A DNA stretch of 64,000 nt from Scatosoma sp048465415 (lineage in GTDB: Bacteria; Bacillota; Clostridia; Christensenellales; Borkfalkiaceae). The stretch lies in the NCBI GenBank assembly GCA_048465415.1, contig DBFWLO010000009.1, forward strand, positions 62,001 through 126,000. The letters are read 5' to 3'. Of the stretch, positions 41,006-49,269 are shown piece after piece. The notes under the pieces were generated by a model that worked only from the letters and a program-made list of their open reading frames with translations, was not told the DNA's origin and ran no database searches. The translations under genes and the position numbers were made by a program. Numbering within the stretch: the first letter of the stretch is position 1; every line of letters starts with the position of its first letter.

Positions 41006-41100
41006 TATAATTTACGCAAAGCATATCCGCCGCAACGGGCGAAGAGAAGTAAAATTCAGCGTTAAAAAATATACTCCGCGGAATTTCGCGGAGATTTTTT
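41006..41100 (+). other. Orphan promoter-terminator pair in intergenic DNA
   Basis: A TATAAT (41006-41011) with a TTGATT 15 nt upstream points right, and a hairpin CTCCGCG (41074-41080) / CGCGGAG (41087-41093) with a T-run ends the same interval. No frame is present between them. It could give a transcript of about 85 nt, or the promoter may be fortuitous and the hairpin simply the LysR terminator. Confidence 0.3.
41074..41100. terminator. Bidirectional terminator after the LysR gene
   Basis: CTCCGCG / CGCGGAG with T-rich flanks on both strands, directly next to the LysR stop codon. Confidence 0.7.
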
Positions 41101-42025
41101 ACGGCTGCTTTTGCGCGTCCTTTTCCGCCCTCGGCCGGCCCTGCCTCACTTCGCCCAAAAGCTCTTTCGCCGCCGCGGAGAGCGGATAATGCGGATTGTA
41201 GACGATGGAGACGTGCCGTTCGGGAATCCCCTTCCTCAGCCGGATCCTGACGATCTCCCCCGCTTTGAGCGCGGGCAGGGCGAGTTCCTCGGGCACGAAC
41301 CCCACGCCGAGATTGCGTTTGATGAAGGGAATGATGAGGTCGGAGGTGTTGAGTTCGATGTCCGGCTCGAATTCGAGCCCCGCTTCCGCGTACACCGCCT
41401 GATAAAAGCTATACGTCGAGGAAGCGCCGCGGCTCAAAGAAATGAGCGGATATTTTTCGAGGTCTTTCAAAGAATAGGCGCCGTGTTCAAGCTCGTTATA
41501 GTTGGCGTTGCCGACGAGAATGTCGCGGAACGTATGCACGGGCGTCTGTTTGAGCGGCGCGGGAACGTCCGCGGGAGACGCCACGAACGCGAAATCCGAT
41601 TTACCGCTCACCACGTTTTCGATCGCCTGCGTCGTCGAGACGTTGGTGATTTTCAGCCGCACCTGCGGGTGACGGTCGTGGAACAGGCCTAATTTTTCGA
41701 GCAGAAAACAGTGCAGGGAGGTCTCGGTAGCGCTCACGTATACGGAACCGCCCTGCAAGGAGATTTTGCCGCCCAGTTTCTCTTCCCCGCGCAGGATCCT
41801 TTCGTACGCGGGCGCGATATACGTATAGAGCAGTTCCCCCTCCGACGTGAGCGTCACCCCCCGTTTGCTCCGCACGAACAGCCGACACCCAAGGTCGTTT
41901 TCGAGGTTTTTTACCGTCCTCGTCACCGTCGGCTGACTCGTCGTCAGCACGTCCGCCGCGCGCGTGAAATTTCTATATTTCGCCACGTAATAAAATATCC
42001 GATAATAGTCCAGACTCGTAAACAT
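41099..42025 (-). CDS. LysR-family transcriptional regulator
   Basis: Regulator of 308 residues. N-terminal winged HTH (YVAKYRNFTRAADVLTTSQP then TVTRTVKNLENDLGCRLFVR) and a C-terminal LysR substrate-binding domain (VYVSATETSLHCFLLEKLGL onward). It is divergent from the YoaK-ATP synthase operon, with a T-N11-A palindrome ATACG-N5-CGTAT at 42091-42105 between them. Effector unknown. Confidence 0.94.
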   Translation of the reverse strand: MFTSLDYYRIFYYVAKYRNFTRAADVLTTSQPTVTRTVKNLENDLGCRLFVRSKRGVTLTSEGELLYTYIAPAYERILRGEEKLGGKISLQGGSVYVSATETSLHCFLLEKLGLFHDRHPQVRLKITNVSTTQAIENVVSGKSDFAFVASPADVPAPLKQTPVHTFRDILVGNANYNELEHGAYSLKDLEKYPLISLSRGASSTYSFYQAVYAEAGLEFEPDIELNTSDLIIPFIKRNLGVGFVPEELALPALKAGEIVRIRLRKGIPERHVSIVYNPHYPLSAAAKELLGEVRQGRPRAEKDAQKQP

Positions 42026-42090
42026 AAGGCCGGCCTCCCTTCCGCTTTATCAGTATAGCTCCCGGACGCGTACGCTGTCAAGTCTTTACG

Positions 42091-42105
42091 ATACGTTCAG
42101 CGTAT
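42091..42105. promoter_or_regulatory. LysR-type box in divergent promoter region
   Basis: ATACGTTCAGCGTAT, a dyad with the T-N11-A spacing typical of LysR sites. It lies inside the spacer of a possible rightward promoter (TTTACG 42085-42090, TATTAT 42109-42114) and next to the leftward -35 (TTGACA at 42082-42077). Confidence 0.6.
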
Positions 42106-42149
42106 GGATATTATAAATTTTTGATATGATATATATCCCTTCATTCCGT

Positions 42150-42178
42150 TTTACAAAACGCGTAAAAAGGGGTATAAT
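42150..42178 (+). promoter_or_regulatory. Promoter of the YoaK-ATP synthase operon
   Basis: TTTACA (42150-42155), 17-nt spacer, TATAAT (42173-42178). Confidence 0.75.
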
Positions 42179-42248
42179 ACCCGCGAGGGAAATGAAGGGA
42201 CCGGCCGTTTTTCGACAAAATTCTTTGTGGAGACATATATTTAAGAAT

Positions 42249-43025
42249 ATGAAAAAACAGGCGCTCGGCAGGAACAAGCCCGACGTTTTCGAACGGCTGC
42301 CCGCAGGACTGACGCTCGGCTTTGCGGGCGGCTTTTTCAATGCCTATACCTTCGCGGCGCGCGGCGGCGTATTCTGCAACGCGCAGACGGGGAATCTCAT
42401 TCTCATGGCCCTGGGACTGGCGCAGGGACAAGGCGCGGGAGCTTTGAAGTATCTCGTGCCCGTCGTCTTTTTTATCCTCGCCAATTTTCTCGGCGAAACG
42501 GTCTACCGCTTCGCGGGGAAGGCGGCGGCGAAACGAGGACTGCCGGAGGGCGGAGAAAAGTTTTATTACCGCGCCGCGGTGCTCGCGGCGGAGATTCTCA
42601 TTCTCTCCGTCGTCGGATTCGTTCCCGTGCGTTTCCCCACCCTGCTGCCCAACGCGCTCATCTCTTCGGCGGCGGCGCTGCAATTTCACGCCTTCCGGGA
42701 GATGAACGGCGTCGCTCTTTCCACGGTATTTTGTACCAACAATCTGCGGCTTTTGAGCGGGTATACGTTTTCCGCCGCCGCGGACAAAGACAAAGACTCG
42801 CTCAAAAAAGCGGGGAATTATCTGCTACTCATCGCCTTTTTTATCGGCGGTATCTTCGCGGGCTATTTCCTCACCGATTGGGCGGCGCAATATGCGATTC
42901 TGTTTATTTCCGCAGCCTTCCTTCTGCTCGGCGGCTGGGTGATTCTCACACGGCGCGCCGAATCCTCCCGCGGGGACGATGAAAACGGGGCGGAAGCGGA
43001 AGATACGGAAAAGGAGGTATTATGA
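42249..43025 (+). CDS. YoaK/DUF1275 membrane protein
   Basis: Membrane protein of 258 residues with six hydrophobic segments. The family core LAGGFFNAYTF-like LGFAGGFFNAYTFAARGGVF then CNAQTGNLILMALGLAQG is unmistakable for DUF1275. The C-terminal tail is acidic (RGDDENGAEAEDTEKEVL). ATG 42249 (MKKQALG) fits family length; ATG 42192 after GAGGG is an alternative. Its TGA overlaps the atpB ATG (ATGA, 43022-43025), so it is translationally coupled to the ATP synthase, at the place where atpI is often found. Function unknown. Confidence 0.88.
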   Translation: MKKQALGRNKPDVFERLPAGLTLGFAGGFFNAYTFAARGGVFCNAQTGNLILMALGLAQGQGAGALKYLVPVVFFILANFLGETVYRFAGKAAAKRGLPEGGEKFYYRAAVLAAEILILSVVGFVPVRFPTLLPNALISSAAALQFHAFREMNGVALSTVFCTNNLRLLSGYTFSAAADKDKDSLKKAGNYLLLIAFFIGGIFAGYFLTDWAAQYAILFISAAFLLLGGWVILTRRAESSRGDDENGAEAEDTEKEVL

Positions 43026-43798
43026 ACTCAACTCTGCTGCTCGCGGGCGACATCGGCGACGTGATGAAAGAAGAGCTGCTGCCTGGGCCGGTGCCCCTGT
43101 TCGGGGGATTGTTCGGAGAAAATTTCCTGCCCGTCAACCCGAGCTTCCGCACGGCGTTCTATCTCACCCTATTAGTGCTCGTCTTCGCGCTCGTCTTCCG
43201 GTTTCTGATTTTTCCCCGCTTCAAAAAGGTGCCGGGAACCTTTCAGGCGCTGATCGAAAAGGCCTGCGAAACGGTCGAGGGAATCGCCAAAGAAAACAGC
43301 CCCCGAAGCTACGGCTTTCTCGGCGCTTTCTCTTTCGCGAGCTGGATCTATATCGGACTCGGCACGCTGTGCGAAATCCTCGGGATCCGCGCCATTTTAG
43401 TCGATCTCAACGCCTGCATCGCACTCGCGGTCACCGCGTATACGATCATGCTCGTCGGCGGGATCCGTTTCAATCGGTTCCGCGGCGCGGGGAGCGTGCT
43501 CAAAGATTTTTCCCTCCTCCTTTCGATGAGTTTCCGGCTCTTCGGAAGCATGATCGGCGGACTTTTGATCACGGCGCTCGTCTATCACTATATCGCGCTC
43601 TCCATCGGGATCCCCGTGATCGTCGGCGTCGTTTTCACCCTCTTTCACGCCGTGATTCAGTCCTACGTCTACACGCTGCTCACCGCCATGTTCTACGGCG
43701 AGGCGGCGGAGGAGCGGACGATCGATTCCTCGCGGTTTAAAGAACCCAAAAAGAAAAAGAAGCGCGGGGCGCTCAATCCCGAGATCAAAAAAGCGTGA
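43022..43798 (+). CDS. atpB: F0F1 ATP synthase subunit a
   Basis: Membrane subunit of 258 residues that forms the ion half-channels with the c ring. About five to six TM helices; the essential Arg is in LLLSMSFRLFGSMIGGLLIT. The C-terminus is extended and basic (KEPKKKKKRGALNPEIKK). The VFTLFHAVIQSYVYTLLTAM block is typical of the last helix. First ATP synthase gene of the operon. Confidence 0.95.
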   Translation: MNSTLLLAGDIGDVMKEELLPGPVPLFGGLFGENFLPVNPSFRTAFYLTLLVLVFALVFRFLIFPRFKKVPGTFQALIEKACETVEGIAKENSPRSYGFLGAFSFASWIYIGLGTLCEILGIRAILVDLNACIALAVTAYTIMLVGGIRFNRFRGAGSVLKDFSLLLSMSFRLFGSMIGGLLITALVYHYIALSIGIPVIVGVVFTLFHAVIQSYVYTLLTAMFYGEAAEERTIDSSRFKEPKKKKKRGALNPEIKKA

Positions 43799-43890
43799 GC
43801 GGGCGCGTCGGAAACGCCCTGTTTTCCCCCGCTTCCGGCTATCCCGCCGGAAGCTTATCAAAGAATATCGTTTAAAGGAGAATACTACTT

Positions 43891-44145
43891 ATGAATCCAT
43901 TGGCTTTATTGGCAGTAACGGACACGGGCTTAAAGGCTATCGCGGCGGCGGTCGCCATTCTCGTCGCGGCGGCGGCGGCGATCGGTATGGGCATCGCCAT
44001 CGCGAAGGCGCTCGAAAGCATCGCGAGACAGCCCGAAGCGGAAAAGAAAATTTCCAAAACCCTCATTCTCGGGCTCGTCTTCCTCGAAACCTGCGTCATT
44101 TACGCGCTCGTGGTGGCTATCCTCGTCATCTTCGTACTCGTCTGA
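43891..44145 (+). CDS. atpE: F0F1 ATP synthase subunit c
   Basis: Two-helix proteolipid of 84 residues with the polar loop ESIARQPEAEKKI. The ion-binding carboxylate is Glu in LVFLETCVIYALVVAILVI. Thr after the Glu and the Tyr four residues later match part of the sodium-binding set, but the first-helix Gln of Na+ enzymes is Met here, so the coupling ion stays open. GGAG lies upstream. Confidence 0.95.
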   Translation: MNPLALLAVTDTGLKAIAAAVAILVAAAAAIGMGIAIAKALESIARQPEAEKKISKTLILGLVFLETCVIYALVVAILVIFVLV

Positions 44146-44157
44146 GCGGGGTGAGTT

Positions 44158-44673
44158 ATGACGAACACCTTACTTTCGACGATTCTGGGATTGGATTGGA
44201 AGGACATTCTTCTGCACCTTCTCAATTTTCTCATTCTCATCGCCATTGCCGGCGGACTCGTTTACAAGCCCGTGATCAAGTTCGTGCGCGAACGGCGGGA
44301 AGGGATCCGGAAACAGGAAGAAGAACATAACGCCAAACTCAAAGAGGCGGAAGAAACGAAAACGCAGTACGCTACGCTCATCGGCACCGCCGAACAGGAC
44401 ATCGCCGCCAAAAAGAAAGAGGCGGACGCTCTGGCCGCGCAAAAGGCCGAAGAGACTTTGGAAGAGGCAAAACGGCGGGCGGAAAAAATCTTACAGGACG
44501 CCGAGGAAGAGGCGAAACGGGAAAAGGTCAAGGCCGTCACCGCCATAAAAGGCGAGGTCGCCGAGGTCGCCGTGATGATCGCCGCGGGGATTCTCGACAA
44601 AGAAATCACGCCCGAAGAAAACGCGAAGATCATCGACGACTGTTTGAAGGAATGGGACGAAAACAATGATTAA
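44158..44673 (+). CDS. atpF: F0F1 ATP synthase subunit b
   Basis: Peripheral-stalk subunit of 171 residues: one N-terminal TM (LLHLLNFLILIAIAGGLVYK) and a long charged coiled coil rich in EEAKR repeats (EETLEEAKRRAEKILQDAEE). The end (AGILDKEITPEENAKIIDDC) contacts delta in known enzymes. Overlaps the delta gene by 8 nt. Confidence 0.94.
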   Translation: MTNTLLSTILGLDWKDILLHLLNFLILIAIAGGLVYKPVIKFVRERREGIRKQEEEHNAKLKEAEETKTQYATLIGTAEQDIAAKKKEADALAAQKAEETLEEAKRRAEKILQDAEEEAKREKVKAVTAIKGEVAEVAVMIAAGILDKEITPEENAKIIDDCLKEWDENND

Positions 44674-45061
44674 GCTCACCGTAACGACGCCGAAGCCCCT
44701 TTCGGAAGCAGAAAAGCAGAAGCTGGGTTCGGCTTTCAACGCGCAGTACAAGGAGACGGTCGCGGTCGATTACCGCACGGACGAGGAACTTACCGCGAGC
44801 GTCGTCGTCTTCGACGGCAGAAGCGAGACCTCTTTCACCAAGCTCACCGTCATCTCCGCCGTCGAGCTGACGGCGGAACAAAAACAGAAAGTCGAGGACA
44901 CCTTCCGCAAAAAGTACGACCGCGGGATCCTCGCCGAGTATCTCGTGGACGATTCGCTGATCGCAGGACTCGTCGTCTTCGACGGCAAGACGGTCTACGA
45001 CGGATCGGTGAAGACCAAACTCGAAAGCATCAAGGAAAGGCTTACCCATGGAAACGATTAA
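44666..45061 (+). CDS. atpH: ATP synthase delta-like subunit: tandem C-terminal domains, no N-terminal domain
   Basis: Protein of 131 residues, against about 180 for normal delta. It consists of two copies of the delta C-terminal beta domain: residues 3-57 (LTVTTPKPLSEAEKQKLGSA ... VVVFDGRSETSFT) and 60-115 (LTVISAVELTAEQKQKVEDT ... LVVFDGKTVYDGSV). Copy 2 keeps the family signature DDSLIAGLVV-DGKTVYDGSVKTKLESIK; copy 1 is degenerate at the end. The six-helix N-terminal OSCP domain that binds the alpha subunits is absent. Position between atpF and atpA, with overlaps on both sides, shows it takes the delta slot. Confidence 0.85.
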   Translation: MIKLTVTTPKPLSEAEKQKLGSAFNAQYKETVAVDYRTDEELTASVVVFDGRSETSFTKLTVISAVELTAEQKQKVEDTFRKKYDRGILAEYLVDDSLIAGLVVFDGKTVYDGSVKTKLESIKERLTHGND

Positions 45062-46583
45062 CGTTTACGGCTCCATCGCCGAAGAACTCAAAGAGCAGGT
45101 CCGCGCCTTCAAATTCGAGAACAGGCTTTCCGACGCCGGCCGTGTGGTCGCCTGCGGCGACGGCGTTCTCACTGTGGAAGGACTGCCCAACGTCCAGAAC
45201 GGAGAGCTCTTATTTATGGGCGAGGACAAATACGCGCTCGTCATGAATCTCGAAAAGGACAAAGTGGGCGCGATTCTCCTCACCGATTCCTACGCTTTAA
45301 GCGAAGGCGACATCGCCTATTCGACCGGAAAAATCATCGGCGTACCCGTGGGAGAGATGCTCCTCGGACGCGTCGTCAATCCCCTGGGCGCCCCGCTCGA
45401 CGGCGGAAAACCCGTTATAAGCAAGAATTACCGGCCGGTGGAAGCGCCCGCGCCGGCGATTTTCGACCGCGCCAACGTCAACCGTCCCCTCCTCACCGGC
45501 ATCAAGGCGATCGACAGCATGATTCCCATCGGCAAGGGACAGCGGGAGCTGATCATCGGCGATCGCCAGACGGGCAAGACGGCGATCGCCGTGGACGCGA
45601 TCATCAATCAGAAAGGCAAAAACGTCGTCTGCGTCTACGTCGCGATCGGGCAGAAGATCGCGTCCGTGAACAGCGTCGTGCAGACGCTCAAAAAACACGG
45701 CGCGCTCGAATACACCGTCGTCGTCTGTTCGACGGCGAGCGAATCCGCGCCCCTGCAATACATCGCCCCCTACACGGGCACGGCGATCGCGGAAGAGTTC
45801 ATGCACGCGGGCAGGGACGTTCTCATCGTTTACGACGATCTCTCCAAGCACGCCGTGGCCTACCGCGCCATTTCCCTGCTTTTGAAACGGCCGTCGGGAC
45901 GCGAGGCGTATCCCGGGGATATTTTCTATATCCATTCCCGACTTTTAGAACGCAGCGCACAGCTTTCGGAGGCGCTCGGGGGCGGTTCTCTGACCGCTCT
46001 GCCGATCATCGAGACGCTCGCGGGGGATATTTCCGCCTATATCCCCACCAACGTCATCTCCATCACCGACGGACAGATCTATCTCGAAAGCGAGCTCTTC
46101 CGGTCGGGGATCCGGCCGGCGGTCAACGTCGGGCTTTCCGTCTCCCGCGTCGGCGGCGCGGCGCAGTGCAAGGCGATGAAAAAGGTCAGCGGCAAAGTGC
46201 GGCTCGACCTCGCGCATTACCGGGAAATGGCGCAGTTCAGCCAATTCGGAGCCGAGCTCGACGACTCGACGAAAATCATTCTCGGCAAGGGCGCCCGGCT
46301 CACGGAGATTCTCAAACAACAGCAGGCGTCGCCCGTGAAAATGAGCCATACGGTCATCGCGCTCATCGTCATGATGAACGATCTGCTTTCCGAGTTCGCC
46401 GTCCGGGACGTAATCCAAGTGATGGAGGGGTTCCTTGCTTCGCTCGAAGCCAATCACCCCGATCTGTCCGAACGCATCGAACAAACGGAAACCCTTTCCG
46501 ACGAGGACACCGAACTGATTAAGACCTATCTCGAAGCATACAAGAAGGGGCTTATCTCTGCCGGCGGCGGGGCGAACGTATGA
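45048..46583 (+). CDS. atpA: F0F1 ATP synthase subunit alpha
   Basis: Regulatory nucleotide-binding subunit of 511 residues. Walker A GDRQTGKTAIAVDAI, NVVCVYVAIGQKIASVNSVV, Walker B VLIVYDDLSKHAVAYR, and the alpha signature in FRSGIRPAVNVGLSVSRVGG. Starts inside the last codons of atpH (14-nt overlap). Confidence 0.98.
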   Translation: METINVYGSIAEELKEQVRAFKFENRLSDAGRVVACGDGVLTVEGLPNVQNGELLFMGEDKYALVMNLEKDKVGAILLTDSYALSEGDIAYSTGKIIGVPVGEMLLGRVVNPLGAPLDGGKPVISKNYRPVEAPAPAIFDRANVNRPLLTGIKAIDSMIPIGKGQRELIIGDRQTGKTAIAVDAIINQKGKNVVCVYVAIGQKIASVNSVVQTLKKHGALEYTVVVCSTASESAPLQYIAPYTGTAIAEEFMHAGRDVLIVYDDLSKHAVAYRAISLLLKRPSGREAYPGDIFYIHSRLLERSAQLSEALGGGSLTALPIIETLAGDISAYIPTNVISITDGQIYLESELFRSGIRPAVNVGLSVSRVGGAAQCKAMKKVSGKVRLDLAHYREMAQFSQFGAELDDSTKIILGKGARLTEILKQQQASPVKMSHTVIALIVMMNDLLSEFAVRDVIQVMEGFLASLEANHPDLSERIEQTETLSDEDTELIKTYLEAYKKGLISAGGGANV

Positions 46584-47431
46584 ACGCGCAGGAACTCAAA
46601 CGGCATATCTCGGGCGTCGAGGATACCGTAAAAATTACGCGCGCCATGCAGATGATCGCGACCTCCAAACTCTACCGTGCCAAAGAAAAGTGCGAGAACA
46701 GCTATCGCTATCTCAAAGAACTGCGCAACATTCTCGCGGCGGTGATGTCGGAGGAAGAAGTGAAAGCGCACCCTTTTCTGCACGAGCATACGAGCGGGAA
46801 AACCGCGCTCTTCGTCGTCGCGGGCGACAAGGGACTCTGCGGGGATTTCAATCACCGGATCCTCGATTTCGCGGATAAATTTATCGCCGAACACGAGGTG
46901 TCCAAGATCTTCGCGCTCGGACAGGAAACGCGCGAGCATTACGAAAAAAAAGGGATTCCTTTAAGCAATTTCTATATTCACATGGCGCAGGAGCCGCACG
47001 CGTTCGACGCGATCTCCGTCGCCAACGATATGCTGGAAATGTTCGGGAGCGGGGAATACAAAGAAGTGTATATCGTTTACACGCGCACCCCTACCCCCTC
47101 TTCGCAGGAACCGACGGCAAAAAGGCTGCTGCCTATTCAGCCGCCCGCGCGCGGAGAAAGCGGGAGCGAATCTTTCGCGGCTTTGCTCGAACCGAAAACG
47201 AAAGAGGCGCTCACGAATTTTCTCTCGCAGTACGTGATGGCGGAGATTTACAGCGCGCTCGCGGACAGCGCCATGGCGATTCATTTCAAACGCATGACCT
47301 CCATGCGTCAATCCACGGAAAACGGCGAGGAGCTCATCTCTTCGCTCACCGCGAAGTACAATCATCAGCGGCAGGAAAGCATTACGGGCGAGCTCATCAA
47401 CGCTAGCTCGGCGGCGCTCCGCGGCGAGTAA
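46580..47431 (+). CDS. atpG: F0F1 ATP synthase subunit gamma
   Basis: Central-stalk subunit of 283 residues. N-terminal coiled coil (ELKRHISGVEDTVKITRAMQ then MIATSKLYRAKEKC), central GDKGLCGDFNHRI, and the C-terminal YNHQRQESITGELINASSAA helix. ATG overlaps the atpA stop as ATGA. Confidence 0.97.
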   Translation: MNAQELKRHISGVEDTVKITRAMQMIATSKLYRAKEKCENSYRYLKELRNILAAVMSEEEVKAHPFLHEHTSGKTALFVVAGDKGLCGDFNHRILDFADKFIAEHEVSKIFALGQETREHYEKKGIPLSNFYIHMAQEPHAFDAISVANDMLEMFGSGEYKEVYIVYTRTPTPSSQEPTAKRLLPIQPPARGESGSESFAALLEPKTKEALTNFLSQYVMAEIYSALADSAMAIHFKRMTSMRQSTENGEELISSLTAKYNHQRQESITGELINASSAALRGE

Positions 47432-47446
47432 GGAGGGTTTCGGATC

Positions 47447-48829
47447 ATGATAAAAAAACATACGGGAAAAGTCATACAGATCATCGGTTCGGTGGTAGAC
47501 GTCAAATTCGACAACCATCTGCCCAATCAGAACGAACTCCTCTACGTGCTCGCTCGCGACAGAACGGTCGATCTCGAAGTCATGGCGCATCTGCCCGACG
47601 GGATATGCCGCTGTATCGCGCTCGAAGCCACGGAAGGGCTGTCTCGCGGGCTGGACGTCAAGACGACGGGCGGGAGTATTTCCGTGCCCGTGGGAGATCA
47701 GGTGACGGGCCGCGTCTTAAACGCGCTCGGCAAGCCCGTGGACGGCAAGGGCGGGCTCGGCGGGCCGGCCCTGTCCATCTATCGCCGGCCGCCCGCTCTG
47801 ACCGAGCAAAGCCCCGTGACGGAGATCTTCGAGACGGGGATCAAAGTCATCGATCTGCTCACCCCCTACGCAAAAGGGGGCAAAATCGGATTATTCGGCG
47901 GCGCGGGCGTCGGAAAGACCGTGCTCATTCAGGAGCTCATCTCGGGCATCGCCACTCATCATAACGGGCGGTCGGTCTTTATCGGCGTCGGCGAACGCAG
48001 CCGCGAAGGGTTCGAGATGGCGGAAGAAATGACGCAGTCGGGCGTGCTTAAAAATACCGCGCTCGTCTTCGGGCAGATGAACGAATCGCCGGGCGCGAGA
48101 ATGAGAGCCGCGTTCACGGGGCTGACGATGGCGGAATATTTCCGCGACGCGCAGAACCAGGACGTGCTCCTTTTCATCGATAATATCTTCCGGTACGTGC
48201 AGGCGGGCTCGGAGATCTCCGCGCTACTCGGCAGAATGCCTTCCGCCGTCGGGTATCAGCCCACGCTCGCCAACGAGCTCGGGCAGCTCGAAGAGCGGAT
48301 TACTTCCACCAAGCACGGCTCGATCACTTCCATTCAGGCGATCTACGTGCCCGCGGACGACCTCACCGATCCCGCGCCCGCGACGATTTTCAGCCATCTC
48401 GACGCCACCACCGTGTTGTCGAGAAAGGTCGTCGAGGAGGGCATTTACCCCGCCGTCGATCCCCTCGAATCGACCAGCCGGATCCTCGAACCCGCGATCG
48501 TCGGCGATCTGCATTACGCCACCGCCAAGAGGGCGATCGAGACGCTGCAACGATACAAAGAATTGCAGGACATCATCGCCATTCTCGGCATGGACGAACT
48601 CAACGGCGACGACAAGCTGCTCGTCTACCGCGCGCGGAAGCTGCAACGTTTCTTCTCCCAGCCCTTCTCCGTCGCCAGCGTCTACACGGGGATCGAAGGC
48701 AAATATGTGCCTTTGCAAAAGACGATCGAGGACTGCAACGCCATTCTCGACGGCAAGTGCGACGATATTCCCGAGAGCGAGTTTTATTTTATCGGGAGTC
48801 TCGACGATATCGCGGGGTACAAGGCATGA
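47447..48829 (+). CDS. atpD: F0F1 ATP synthase subunit beta
   Basis: Catalytic subunit of 460 residues. Walker A GGAGVGKTVLIQELI, catalytic Glu in GVGERSREGFEMAEEM, Walker B VLLFIDNIFRYVQAGSE, arginine-binding region and the ADDLTDPAPATIFSHLDATT block are all standard. 15 bp after atpG with GGAGG upstream. Confidence 0.98.
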   Translation: MIKKHTGKVIQIIGSVVDVKFDNHLPNQNELLYVLARDRTVDLEVMAHLPDGICRCIALEATEGLSRGLDVKTTGGSISVPVGDQVTGRVLNALGKPVDGKGGLGGPALSIYRRPPALTEQSPVTEIFETGIKVIDLLTPYAKGGKIGLFGGAGVGKTVLIQELISGIATHHNGRSVFIGVGERSREGFEMAEEMTQSGVLKNTALVFGQMNESPGARMRAAFTGLTMAEYFRDAQNQDVLLFIDNIFRYVQAGSEISALLGRMPSAVGYQPTLANELGQLEERITSTKHGSITSIQAIYVPADDLTDPAPATIFSHLDATTVLSRKVVEEGIYPAVDPLESTSRILEPAIVGDLHYATAKRAIETLQRYKELQDIIAILGMDELNGDDKLLVYRARKLQRFFSQPFSVASVYTGIEGKYVPLQKTIEDCNAILDGKCDDIPESEFYFIGSLDDIAGYKA

Positions 48830-49227
48830 ATACCTTTCGCCTTATCATGCTCCGGCCTGACAAACAATTTTACGAAGGCGAAGTGAGCGAGCTTTGCGTC
48901 TCCGAACCGGACGGGCACGTCACCGTGCTCGCGGGGCACGCGCCCATGTTCGCCAACGTCACGACGGGTATGGCGAAACTCGTCGAAGCGGACGGGAGCG
49001 TGAAATCGTTCGCCACGGGCGAGGGCATGCTGGCCGTCTACAAGGAACGAGTCGTTTTGCAGAGCGATTTCCTCGCCTGGGAAGCCAAGCTCGACGAAGC
49101 GATCCTGCGCCGCGAAACGGCGATGGCGCAGGAGAAAGAACGCAGAAAACAGAGTTTTCTCGAATATCGCATCAACAAGATCGAAATGGCAAAGACTTTT
49201 ATCAACCTCGAAAAAGGTTCCAAATAA
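48826..49227 (+). CDS. atpC: F0F1 ATP synthase subunit epsilon
   Basis: Subunit of 133 residues: N-terminal beta sandwich (MLRPDKQFYEGEVSELCVSE, GHVTVLAGHAPMFANVTTG, ATGEGMLAVYKERVVLQSD) and a C-terminal helical hairpin (DEAILRRETAMAQEKERRKQ) that can inhibit ATP hydrolysis in relatives. ATG 48826 overlaps the atpD stop as ATGA; the in-frame start at 48757 lies within atpD and is rejected. Last gene of the operon. Confidence 0.95.
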   Translation: MNTFRLIMLRPDKQFYEGEVSELCVSEPDGHVTVLAGHAPMFANVTTGMAKLVEADGSVKSFATGEGMLAVYKERVVLQSDFLAWEAKLDEAILRRETAMAQEKERRKQSFLEYRINKIEMAKTFINLEKGSK

Positions 49228-49234
49228 AAGAGTT

Positions 49235-49269
49235 ATCCCCAAAACCTCGTCGGGTTTTGGGGATATTTT
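49235..49269 (+). terminator. Terminator of the ATP synthase operon
   Basis: ATCCCCAAAACC / GGGTTTTGGGGAT with a short loop, then ATTTT, just after atpC. Confidence 0.85.
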
